64,000 nt of DNA from Flavobacterium gelatinilyticum. Its GTDB lineage: Bacteria > Bacteroidota > Bacteroidia > Flavobacteriales > Flavobacteriaceae. The DNA is taken from NCBI RefSeq assembly GCF_027111295.1, contig NZ_CP114287.1, forward strand, positions 4,340,001 to 4,404,000, written 5' to 3'. Position 1 is the stretch's first letter. Each line of letters opens with the position of its first letter. The notes below the pieces were generated by a model. The model ran no database searches. It was given only the letters and a program-made list of their open reading frames with translations, and was not told the origin of the DNA. The position numbers and the translations under genes were made by a program. Positions 8,613-16,165 of this stretch are shown here, in pieces.

Positions 8613-10178
8613 ATGATGAAAACAATATATATATTTAGAGGATTAATAGCTGTTTTGCTTCTTGCAATTGGAATTTCAGGTTGCGAGAGTTATAACGAAG
8701 AGCTGTTAGACGGTATAGGAAATACAAGAGAATTTTCTCCAATTGGCCTTAAAGCGATAATTAGAAACAGAGCGACTGTCGAATTAAACTGGAATACTAA
8801 ACAGGATGAAAATCCGGATCATTACATAGTAGAATTTAGTGCAGATGATACAGAGTTTAAAACTATTTACAGAACATTAAATGTAGCTCCGGCAGATTTG
8901 CCTGTGCAGGTTGATTTAGAAGGAGAAACGACGTATTCTATTCGGGTAAAAGCTGTAAGTGCCTCTGGTCTTGCCGATTCAAAGTGGTCGGTTACAACAG
9001 CTACAACATTATCTGAACAAATATTCTTCCCGATTAAACCGGAAGAGATCCAAACGCAGTCTATTACGTTACGTTGGACACCAGAGAGTAATGTGACTCA
9101 GATTTTGGTTACGCCGGGTAATATTACACATACTATAACAGCAGAAGAAAAAGCAGCCGGAGTTGCAACTGTTACTGGTTTAACCGGAGAAACAGATTAT
9201 ACAGCTACTTTAAAGAACGCAGCTAAAACCAGAGGAATCCTGACTTTTACGAGCAGTGTTGATCTTACAAAAGGTATAGTAGTAAACCCGGGAGATGATT
9301 TGAATGCTAAAATAACTCAGGCAGCTGCCGGATCCAGATTATTGCTTATGCCGGGTGTTTATCAGACAACGGGTGAGGTGATTTTAAATAAAACACTTAT
9401 AATTAGAGGTGTAAGACCGGAAAACAAACCGCAACTGAATGTAAAATTCACTGTTAATGCAGGTCTTACCGATCTTTCGCTGGTAGACTTAGATTTAAAC
9501 GGAACAGGATTAAGCAATGCAGCAACGGTAACTATTTCAGGTACAGCTTCTAATTTTGGAAATATTTTAATCACTAAATGTACGATTCATAATTACACAC
9601 GTGCTTTAATGTCTGCTAACGTAACAAATGCAAAAGTAACATCGTTTACCGTTGATAATAGTATTGTTACAGAGGTAAATACAAATGGTGGTGCTGATTT
9701 TATCGATTTTAGAAATACGTATGCAGCTAACATAGTACTAAAAAACAGTACGTTTAATTCTTGTTCTACAGGACGTGATTTTGTTAGAGCAGATGCTGCA
9801 TCAGGCCAGTCTGGTACCGGTTTAAGAACTACGACTTTAATCGAGAGCTGTACATTGTATAATGTTTCGAATACTGCAGCTCCAAAAAGAATTTTATACG
9901 TAAGATTTTTAGATAACGCCTCAACTGTAATGAACACATTGATAGTGGGAACAACAGCTGTTCATACAAATCAGCCAGCTACAGAAGATCCGGTATTTAG
10001 TAAAAATTACTATTACGAAGCAGCAGGTTTTAAAGATGCCTCAATTGTAAATAATAAAATCGATGGAGGAGGAACAGTAGCAAATCCTCAGTTTGCAGAT
10101 CCTGCCAATGGTGACTTTACATTGGGTAACGGAACTTTAAAAGACAATAAAATTGGAGATCCGCGCTGGATCAACTAA
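8613..10178 (+). CDS. Surface lipoprotein: FnIII repeats plus DUF4957/DUF5123-like beta-helix
   Basis: 521 residues. Lipobox ISGC with Cys24 indicates a lipoprotein. Residues ~40-215 hold two fibronectin type III-like domains (TVELNWNTKQDENPDHYIVE; ITLRWTPESNVTQILVTPG). From ~235 to the end comes a repetitive Asn/Thr/Val-rich stretch typical of pectin-lyase-like right-handed beta-helices, starting VNPGDDLNAKITQAAAGSRL as in DUF4957 and ending ANPQFADPANGDFTLGNGT as in DUF5123. Such proteins occupy the SusE/F position of pectin-related loci and bind glycan; no lyase catalytic residues could be assigned. The start ATGATG leaves two possible initiators one codon apart. Confidence 0.85.
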   Translation: MMKTIYIFRGLIAVLLLAIGISGCESYNEELLDGIGNTREFSPIGLKAIIRNRATVELNWNTKQDENPDHYIVEFSADDTEFKTIYRTLNVAPADLPVQVDLEGETTYSIRVKAVSASGLADSKWSVTTATTLSEQIFFPIKPEEIQTQSITLRWTPESNVTQILVTPGNITHTITAEEKAAGVATVTGLTGETDYTATLKNAAKTRGILTFTSSVDLTKGIVVNPGDDLNAKITQAAAGSRLLLMPGVYQTTGEVILNKTLIIRGVRPENKPQLNVKFTVNAGLTDLSLVDLDLNGTGLSNAATVTISGTASNFGNILITKCTIHNYTRALMSANVTNAKVTSFTVDNSIVTEVNTNGGADFIDFRNTYAANIVLKNSTFNSCSTGRDFVRADAASGQSGTGLRTTTLIESCTLYNVSNTAAPKRILYVRFLDNASTVMNTLIVGTTAVHTNQPATEDPVFSKNYYYEAAGFKDASIVNNKIDGGGTVANPQFADPANGDFTLGNGTLKDNKIGDPRWIN

Positions 10179-10202
10179 AAATATTATTTCATGTTTGGTT
10201 CA

Positions 10203-10238
10203 AAAAGGGATGCAGGTTTATTTTGCATCCCTTTTTTT
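10203..10238 (+). terminator. Terminator of the susCD operon
   Basis: AAAGGGATGCA, a short loop and TGCATCCCTTTTTTT form a strong GC-containing stem with a T-run 25 bp after the third gene. It shows that the operon ends without glycoside hydrolase or lyase genes. Confidence 0.85.
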
Positions 10239-10326
10239 ATTGTTCAGTCTTAGTTTTTAGTTGGACTTTTCCAGATCAAAAATTAAAAACGGAACACTTG
10301 ACCGTTTTCATACTGACCACTAAACC

Positions 10327-10899
10327 CTATTCGATATCAAGATCAAATTTTTCCAGTAAACCGGCAAGTGCTGTATGAGAAACCTTAGTCTTTTTAATTT
10401 TATTTTCCGATGGATCAAAAGCGTAGTTTCGGGAGGATCTGAAATCTGTTTTTTCTAAAATACATTCTGCGAAAGTAGAAGCCGAGAGATCGCAATTTTT
10501 AAAAATCGCCAGAGACAAATCAGTATTTGAGAAATCGACTTCTTTTAACGAACAATCAATGAAGTTGGTTTTCTTTAATTTTTTGTAAATGAAAGTCGAA
10601 TAATCCAAAAGGCAGTCCTGAAAATTCATCGAAAACAAAAAGCTGTTGCAGGTACTAAAATCCAGCCCCATTAATTTACAGCCTATGAAATTGATGTTTT
10701 TTAATCCGGTATTTTTTAGCGCTGCCAGCGAAAGATTGCAGTTTTTAAAAGTAGAATCTAAAAAATCATTATGACTTAAGTCGCTTTTTGAGAAATTGCA
10801 GTTTATGAATTCACAGTTTACAAATTCGGTATTGGCAAGACTCTGTTCTGAATAATCAACAGTGTCGAAAGTTCGGTTTTGGTATAATTTGGTTTCCAT
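10327..10899 (-). CDS. Pentapeptide-repeat protein
   Basis: 190 residues built almost wholly of A(N/D)LXX-type five-residue repeats (EFVNCEFINCNFSKSDLSHN, FKNCNLSLAALKNTGLKNIN and so on), expected to fold as a right-handed quadrilateral beta-helix. There is no signal peptide or membrane segment, so it is probably cytosolic. In the family such proteins range from gyrase-protecting Qnr/MfpA types to proteins of unknown role; the sequence gives no reason to choose. It is co-directional with the mini-protein gene upstream (gap 31 bp). Confidence 0.85.
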   Translation of the reverse strand: METKLYQNRTFDTVDYSEQSLANTEFVNCEFINCNFSKSDLSHNDFLDSTFKNCNLSLAALKNTGLKNINFIGCKLMGLDFSTCNSFLFSMNFQDCLLDYSTFIYKKLKKTNFIDCSLKEVDFSNTDLSLAIFKNCDLSASTFAECILEKTDFRSSRNYAFDPSENKIKKTKVSHTALAGLLEKFDLDIE

Positions 10900-10930
10900 A
10901 TGAGGATAAAAGGACGATAAATAATTTTGT

Positions 10931-11131
10931 TTATTCTAGTTCGACACACTCAAAAATAGTGTTGTTAAGCAGTAATTGTGTAACATCGAGTTCACTGTCT
11001 ACTCTTAAAATATTATCGCAGTCTTCGAGGTCAAAATTCCATAAAGATTCAGGTAATAATTCATGAAGAAGGGCAGAAGCCAACTCTAATTTTGACGAAT
11101 TGTCAACGGAAGTTTTAAATACATAAATCAT
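10931..11131 (-). CDS. HMA-like ferredoxin-fold mini-protein without CxxC
   Basis: 66 residues counting from the ATG at 11131. A longer reading would begin at a TTG at 11155, and an ATG at 11140 is also possible; 11131 gives the start best matched by the related protein encoded at 45852-46061. The two share a K-T-(S/N)-V strand, an ALL helix, NFD, then (D/E)NIL(R/H)(V/I)(D/E). The pattern beta-alpha-beta-beta-alpha-beta resembles heavy-metal-associated (HMA) domains, but the metal-binding CxxC is absent. Probably a small cytosolic protein of unknown role. Confidence 0.65.
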   Translation of the reverse strand: MIYVFKTSVDNSSKLELASALLHELLPESLWNFDLEDCDNILRVDSELDVTQLLLNNTIFECVELE

Positions 11132-11202
11132 AATTTGCATTTTTTGAAGAGGCAAATTTCTGAAAAATGTACTCGTATTTATTAGGATTCAGTATTCAAT
11201 AA

Positions 11203-12123
11203 TTAGGATTTATCAATCAATTTTCTGTACTGAATAGGACTTATTCCGGTATGTTTTTTAAAAAAACGACTAAAGTACGACTGATCCTCATGACCAACCT
11301 GAATGGCAATTTCACTTACAGAAAGCGTGGTTTGAAACAGTAAATATTTGGCTTCTAACAAAATGTTCTCATCAATCCACTTCACGGCAGATTTTCCGGT
11401 AACATTTTTTACACATTTATTTAAATGATTCGGTGTTACATTAAGAAGCGAGGCATAATAATTAACCTGATGCTGTGTCTTAATGTGCTGATGAATGAGC
11501 TCTTTAAATTTATTCGTAATCACTTCTGAAGCCGAAATACTTTTAGAAGTTTTAACCGAATTTTTATTCATTTCGTAAAACAAAGCAATCAGATACGATT
11601 GTACAATATTCAGGTTTGCGGTTGAGGTTTCAGAATATTCTTTTTCCAGCCTTTGTAAAATCCTGACAACAGACTGCACATCACCCAAATCTAAAGTAAC
11701 TTTTGGATTCCCTGATATTTTTAAAAAATCAAAATCATTCAGCATTTCTCGATTGCCATACTTCCCAATTAAAATATCAGGATGAAACTGGCAGATAAAA
11801 CCCGTATGAACACTTTGAATATTTTCTATAGAAAAAACCTGTCCGGCCGGAACCATGACAATTTCGTTTGCCGTAGTCTGGTATTCTTCGTAACCGCATT
11901 TCATTACGTGCGCACCCGAAGAAACAAAAATTAAAGTATGGCAGCTATGTTTAGAAGGCGGAACCGGATATTGCAGGCGTGTCATTTCTTCTGTCTTTAA
12001 ACAAAAAAAATGATCCGAATTGGATTTAAAAAGCAAATGCATCGGATTATCCTCGCCAAGAAATTTCTCCCGAAATCCCTTTGCTTCGTACGTTTTGATT
12101 TTTTCTATCGTCTTTGTTTTCAT
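11203..12123 (-). CDS. AraC family transcriptional regulator
   Basis: 306 residues. The N-terminal ~180 residues form a cupin-like sensor (CHTLIFVSSGAHVMKCGYEE, IVMVPAGQVFSIENIQ). The C-terminal ~100 carry the double helix-turn-helix (YASLLNVTPNHLNKCVKNVT; VSEIAIQVGHEDQSYFSRFF) and end ISPIQYRKL. It starts 2 bp after the stop of the upstream caspase-like gene, so the pair is one operon and probably functionally coupled. Target genes are not evident; autoregulation of the operon is the simplest guess. Confidence 0.9.
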   Translation of the reverse strand: MKTKTIEKIKTYEAKGFREKFLGEDNPMHLLFKSNSDHFFCLKTEEMTRLQYPVPPSKHSCHTLIFVSSGAHVMKCGYEEYQTTANEIVMVPAGQVFSIENIQSVHTGFICQFHPDILIGKYGNREMLNDFDFLKISGNPKVTLDLGDVQSVVRILQRLEKEYSETSTANLNIVQSYLIALFYEMNKNSVKTSKSISASEVITNKFKELIHQHIKTQHQVNYYASLLNVTPNHLNKCVKNVTGKSAVKWIDENILLEAKYLLFQTTLSVSEIAIQVGHEDQSYFSRFFKKHTGISPIQYRKLIDKS

Positions 12124-12125
12124 AC

Positions 12126-12689
12126 CTAATAATACAATCTAAAATCAAGTAATTTACAAAGCGCATAGTGCTTTTGGTACAACTCTTCGACCACTTCGGT
12201 AAGATCATCATTTTCCTGATACAAACTAAAAAACGCTTTGTCGATCGTACTGCAGCTGGCAATTTTATTATAAGAGGCACCATAGCCTGAGATGGCACGC
12301 GCACCGGTTATGTCGAGAAAATATTGGGCTTCGTCGTCATTGAGGTCCAGTCTTTTTTTATTGGCAAAATGAATAATCTTTCCCTTCATTTTTCCCTCAA
12401 AAAGTTCAGCTACTTCTTCAATGCTGTAGTAATAATCATGAAGACAGATGTTATTTTCCTGTCCCGGCATTACCAGATAAATAATCTCGTAATCCTTAAA
12501 ATTATGATCATCGTAAAGAAGCGTGTTTAGGCTCTCTTCCAGGCCTTCAATCGTATCACAGGTTTTATAAATACTGGCAATTCCTTGATCAAAAGCAATT
12601 TCTTCCAAATTTTTAACCACATCAGTAGTCGTAATGTTATCTACATCCTCAACGCCTTCAAGGCAGAAAATAAATTTTTCATTATCCAT
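12126..12689 (-). CDS. Conserved hypothetical, caspase/CHAT-like fold lacking catalytic dyad (DUF6642-like)
   Basis: 187 residues from the ATG at 12689 (an in-frame ATG two codons upstream at 12695 is equally possible). I believe it matches the flavobacterial DUF6642 family. A strand YEIIYLVMPGQENNICLHD, helix YSIEEVAELFEGKMKGKIIH, strand FANKK and later FLDITGARAISGYG follow the order seen in caspase-hemoglobinase/CHAT domains, where the equivalents are a His-Gly and a Cys after a strand. Here the positions read MPG and ANK, so no His-Cys dyad is visible. It is first gene of an operon with an AraC regulator. The fold is an inference from pattern only. Confidence 0.55.
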   Translation of the reverse strand: MDNEKFIFCLEGVEDVDNITTTDVVKNLEEIAFDQGIASIYKTCDTIEGLEESLNTLLYDDHNFKDYEIIYLVMPGQENNICLHDYYYSIEEVAELFEGKMKGKIIHFANKKRLDLNDDEAQYFLDITGARAISGYGASYNKIASCSTIDKAFFSLYQENDDLTEVVEELYQKHYALCKLLDFRLYY

Positions 12690-12875
12690 ACACATGTCTT
12701 TTGGAAGCTTTCTGCCGAAACAGAAATGTGGTTTAAGACAAAAGTATTTTTTTATGTGGAATAACCACTATTCTAAAGGGATTTTAACGTGTTTTTGACA
12801 AATATTTGGCTGCAGAAACCCAATAGAAAAGGCATTTGTTAATAAAATGCCTTTTAAAGATGTTATTTCTGATAT

Positions 12876-13085
12876 TTAAGATCTGAATTTTTTAATTCTG
12901 TCTGAATATAAATTGGCACCGAAGATAACAGCTCCCATTATAAAAGGGACAAAATGAGAAAACTGCCAAAAAAGTTCTGCTCCTGTTTTTAAACCTTCGT
13001 TTAAAGTTTCGAAAATGCCAAGTCCAATAAAGAACAAACAAACAACAAATAAGACAAATTGAATCTTGTAATTTACTTTGATCAT
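12876..13085 (-). CDS. Small two-TM membrane protein
   Basis: 69 residues with two hydrophobic segments (FVLFVVCLFFIGLGIFETL at about 10-28 and FWQFSHFVPFIMGAVIFGAN at about 39-58) and basic ends (MIKVNYK; SDRIKKFRS). Probably an inner-membrane protein. No family is recognised. It lies alone between the caspase-like gene and an Lrp regulator, both on the same strand. Confidence 0.55.
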   Translation of the reverse strand: MIKVNYKIQFVLFVVCLFFIGLGIFETLNEGLKTGAELFWQFSHFVPFIMGAVIFGANLYSDRIKKFRS

Positions 13086-13159
13086 GATTTCAAATTTTAA
13101 GGAGATCTAAATGTAGTTCTTTTTTAAGGATTTTCATCTTTTTTTTAAGTAGTAAAAAT

Positions 13160-13618
13160 CTAAAAATGAAGATTTGTAGACTGCTTAATATAACTCATTA
13201 CAAAAGAACTTTGAACCTTACTGATATTCGGAATGTCCGAAAGTTTACGTATAAAAACATTAAAAGCTTCGGGATCTTTTACAACTACTTTTAAAACATA
13301 ATCAAAAATTCCTCCCGTTACATAACCTTCCACCACTTCGTCGAGCGCGGCAACCTGTCTCGAAAATTCTTCGACCAGTTCTAAACGCTGGCTGTTTAGA
13401 GAAACATTTATAATAACAGTAAAATTTAGACCTACCTTCTTCGGGTCGATCAGTGCAACATAATCTTTGATGTAGCCTTCGTTTTCCAGTTTTTTAATTC
13501 GGTCATACACCGAAGTTCTCGACATATTCAGTTTTTCGGTTAGATCTGTAATGTCGAATCTGGCATTTTTTTGAAGAATTCGAAGAAGTTCTATTTCTTG
13601 TTTGGTTAATTCCTGCAT
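13160..13618 (-). CDS. Lrp/AsnC family transcriptional regulator
   Basis: 152 residues: N-terminal winged helix-turn-helix (DITDLTEKLNMSRTSVYDRI at about 18-37, followed by KKLENEGYIKDYVALIDP), then the RAM effector-binding domain (VEEFSRQVAALDEVVEGYVT, GIFDYVLKVVVKDPEAFNVF). Length and order are normal. It is divergent from the EamA transporter gene across 325 bp, the common Lrp-transporter arrangement, so it probably controls that amino-acid or metabolite exporter. Confidence 0.9.
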   Translation of the reverse strand: MQELTKQEIELLRILQKNARFDITDLTEKLNMSRTSVYDRIKKLENEGYIKDYVALIDPKKVGLNFTVIINVSLNSQRLELVEEFSRQVAALDEVVEGYVTGGIFDYVLKVVVKDPEAFNVFIRKLSDIPNISKVQSSFVMSYIKQSTNLHF

Positions 13619-13943
13619 TGGATTTTTTCCAGTTAAAGTATAAAAAAATAATTCAATTTTGAATAAAATACGTGTAAATGTTTTTATATCAGGATTAAAT
13701 ACATATTTAAACTTTAAATTATGCTCATTGTTCTGTGATTAATACATTTGGATGTACAAAACAATTTTGATACGTTCGGTACCAACAAAAAAAAAGAATT
13801 TAAATACCTAGATGATGAAGGGAATTTCATTTGCTTCAACAAAAATAATCCCGTCTGCCGGCGGGAGGCATCAAAGCTGACACAGTAAAAAACTCTGCGT
13901 TAAAATTAATTACACCAAACGACTTATTTCAATAAAAAATAAA
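13619..13943. other. Divergent intergenic region with an ATG-less open frame
   Basis: The 325-bp gap between lrp and the EamA gene. It should hold both promoters and Lrp sites. From 13739 to 13888 one plus-strand frame stays open for 49 codons without ATG (protein-like stretch EFKYLDDEGNFICFNKNNPV), ending in the REP-like repeat at 13854-13870. It may be a gene remnant. Confidence 0.4.
13854..13870. repeat. REP-like GC-rich element
   Basis: TCTGCCGGCGGGAGGCA, a GC-rich block in AT-rich DNA able to pair TGCC with GGCA and CCG with CGG. It shares the core CTGC(C/T)GGCG(G/C)GAG with the elements at 22030-22061, 22449-22479 and 23082-23284. Confidence 0.5.
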
Positions 13944-14846
13944 ATGAACAAATATATTATCATAACAGCCTTAGGCGCATTGAGTTTCGGAATGTTATCT
14001 TCATTTGCCAAAATCGCTTACGGAGAAGGCTATACTCCCGCAGAAATTACACTGACACAAGCCTTAACGGGAACATTGATTTTATGGGCAATCGTAGTTT
14101 CTAGAAAAATAAAGAACGGAAAAAAGATGCAGTTAAACTGGAAACTGCTTTTAGCCGGAACCACAATGGGATCTTCTGCCTTTACGTATTATCTGGCGGT
14201 AGCCTATATTCCGGCCTCTTTGGCAATAGTTTTATTAATGCAGATTACGTGGCTGAGTATTTTGGCAGAATGGCTTTTCTTTAAAAAACGTCCAACATTT
14301 GTTGATAGTATTACCGCCGTTTTTATAATCTTCGGAACCATTCTGGCAGGAAATCTTTCGGATGTAACCAATGCCAATATTTCTATTACAGGAATTATGC
14401 TGAGTTTAGTATCGGCATTACTTTATACTCTTTATATTGTTTTTACAAGCAAAATAGGAAAAGAAATCCCAATGTTTGAAAAAAGCGCTTTAATGACCAG
14501 CGGTTCAGCCATGATTATTTTTTTAATCAACTGCGAAGCCATTGTATCCAGCACCCATCTGGATTTTGGTTTGTTGCAGTGGGGAACCTTTCTGGCTGTT
14601 TTTGGAACCGTGATTCCGCCTATTTGTTTTAGTGTCGGAATGCCTAAAATTGGTCCCGCCTTAAGCTCTGTTTTATTGACTTTAGAATTGCCTGCAGCGG
14701 TTTTTTGCGCCCATATTATTTTAGGCGAACAGGTAACGCTTCTGCAGATTATTGGAATTGCGATTATGCTTGGGTCAATTGTATATCTTAATATTTCGAA
14801 AGCCAGAAAAGAAAAAGTAATGCAAAACGAAACGGCTGTATGTTAA
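13944..14846 (+). CDS. EamA/DMT family transporter
   Basis: 300 residues with about 10 hydrophobic helices in two EamA halves (first half begins IIITALGALSFGMLSSFAKI; second IMLSLVSALLYTLYIVFTSK). This is the drug/metabolite transporter superfamily, usually an inner-membrane exporter of amino acids or small metabolites. Its last 7 bp overlap the start of the downstream hydrolase, so the two are translationally coupled. The divergent Lrp-type gene is the likely regulator. Substrate unknown. Confidence 0.9.
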   Translation: MNKYIIITALGALSFGMLSSFAKIAYGEGYTPAEITLTQALTGTLILWAIVVSRKIKNGKKMQLNWKLLLAGTTMGSSAFTYYLAVAYIPASLAIVLLMQITWLSILAEWLFFKKRPTFVDSITAVFIIFGTILAGNLSDVTNANISITGIMLSLVSALLYTLYIVFTSKIGKEIPMFEKSALMTSGSAMIIFLINCEAIVSSTHLDFGLLQWGTFLAVFGTVIPPICFSVGMPKIGPALSSVLLTLELPAAVFCAHIILGEQVTLLQIIGIAIMLGSIVYLNISKARKEKVMQNETAVC

Positions 14847-15601
14847 TAAATATATACGGAAATAATCTTTACGTCGAATATCAGAATAATTTCGAAAACA
14901 GACCTACGATCGTCTTTTTACACGACTCGCTGGGCTGTGCCGAATTATGGCGGGATTTTCCTAAAAGAATTGCAGAAACTTCGCAATGCAATCTTTTAGT
15001 TTATGATCGTTTGGGATATGGAAAATCAGATTCTATGAAAAGTTTTGTCAGATCAACAGATTATTTAGAAACAGAAGCTTCAGTTTTAAATGATTTGCTG
15101 GAAGAACTAGAAATCGAAAACGCCATTTTATTTGGTCATAGCGATGGTGGTTCAATCGCGCTGATTGCCGGAAGTAAATATCCTAGAAGAATTAAAATGG
15201 TAATTTGCGAAGCCGGCCATATTTTTGTTGAAGAAATTACTTTAAACGGAATTCGCGATGCCGTTAAGGCGTATGAAACTACAAATCTGCCACAGAAACT
15301 TCAGAAATATCACGGCGATAAAACCGAAACTATTTTTAAAGCATGGACGCAGACCTGGTTCCGAAACGATTTCAGAAACTGGAATATAGAATACCTTCTT
15401 CCCGAAATTCATTCGCCCCTGCTTTTTATTCAGGGTAAAAACGATGAATACGGAACTTTGAATCAGGTTGAAAATACTATAAATTCAGTAAGCGGAAGAG
15501 CCGAAAAACTGATTGTTCCCAACGCAGGTCATACACCGCATAAAGAAACAGCCGAATTTATCGTCCAAAAGGTTACGGAATTTATAGCACGTTTGTATTA
15601 A
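14840..15601 (+). CDS. Alpha/beta hydrolase
   Basis: 253 residues, cytosolic. The fold is shown by the oxyanion strand IVFLHDSLG (about 25-33), the nucleophile elbow FGHSDGGS with Ser near residue 99, a later strand with FIQGKNDEYG (acid) and the catalytic His in VPNAGHTPHKE. The cap region is helical. No specific substrate can be assigned. It overlaps the EamA transporter gene by 7 bp and converges on the small gene at 15598-15843 with a 4-bp overlap of stop codons. Confidence 0.85.
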   Translation: MLINIYGNNLYVEYQNNFENRPTIVFLHDSLGCAELWRDFPKRIAETSQCNLLVYDRLGYGKSDSMKSFVRSTDYLETEASVLNDLLEELEIENAILFGHSDGGSIALIAGSKYPRRIKMVICEAGHIFVEEITLNGIRDAVKAYETTNLPQKLQKYHGDKTETIFKAWTQTWFRNDFRNWNIEYLLPEIHSPLLFIQGKNDEYGTLNQVENTINSVSGRAEKLIVPNAGHTPHKETAEFIVQKVTEFIARLY

Positions 15602-15843
15602 GCAGCCTTTTTGGCTTCTTCTATTTTAACTTCGGGTATTTTAAGATCATATCCTGCACACAGAATTTTTTCTTTCATACCATTTTTTTGTATTTCAATC
15701 AGATAATGAAAATCATGCGTCTTACCCGCAGATTTTATTATAAGCCCTTTTTTGAAATCCATTTTTCTCTCAATCACTGTCGCCTTGTAAGATCTTCCAC
15801 TAATGGTCGTGTAGAATACATCTTGTCCTTTTACAAATTTCAT
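15598..15843 (-). CDS. Small hypothetical protein, SH3-like beta barrel possible
   Basis: 81 residues without signal or membrane segment. The first 60 residues alternate charged and hydrophobic positions with FVKGQDVFYTTISGRSYKAT at the start, reminiscent of KOW/SH3-like small barrels; the end is an EEAKKAA charged tail. No family recognised. Its stop overlaps that of the convergent hydrolase by 4 bp. The 322-bp gap beyond its start (15844-16165) holds a palindrome at 15981-15994 and otherwise nothing I can name. Confidence 0.6.
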   Translation of the reverse strand: MKFVKGQDVFYTTISGRSYKATVIERKMDFKKGLIIKSAGKTHDFHYLIEIQKNGMKEKILCAGYDLKIPEVKIEEAKKAA

Positions 15844-15980
15844 TGTTTAGCTGTTTTTTTAAATTGTTTGCTAATACCCAGTAAAGTCTCCTTTTATTCA
15901 GAGTTAAAAATTAATTAGTAAGGGGGTAATAAATTTTTTTTACTGTGCTGCAATGTATAAACAATCGAAATTTCTCCACT

Positions 15981-15994
15981 AGGTATTTATACCT
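15981..15994. promoter_or_regulatory. Palindrome AGGTATTTATACCT
   Basis: Perfect 6-bp arms around TT, lying between the divergent small gene (start 15843) and the radical SAM gene (start 16166). Symmetry and location suggest a dimeric regulator site, but no recognised regulator or promoter is attached to it. Confidence 0.4.
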
Positions 15995-16165
15995 GTTTTT
16001 ACTGGTTGAGCGTAATTTAGATTAATAAGAAAATGCTTTAAAATCAAGGGTTTCCGATGAAAAATTGATACAATTTGGAACAGCTTCTGTCACGGTTTTT
16101 TTGTACTTAATAACTAGTTTTGAGCTGCTGAATTTTCATTTTAGAAACAAATAAACAAGACAAAA

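Noticed and set aside
12047..12304. Minus-strand frame of 85 codons across the caspase-like/AraC junction
   Set aside because: It overlaps both genes in another frame and shows no family resemblance.
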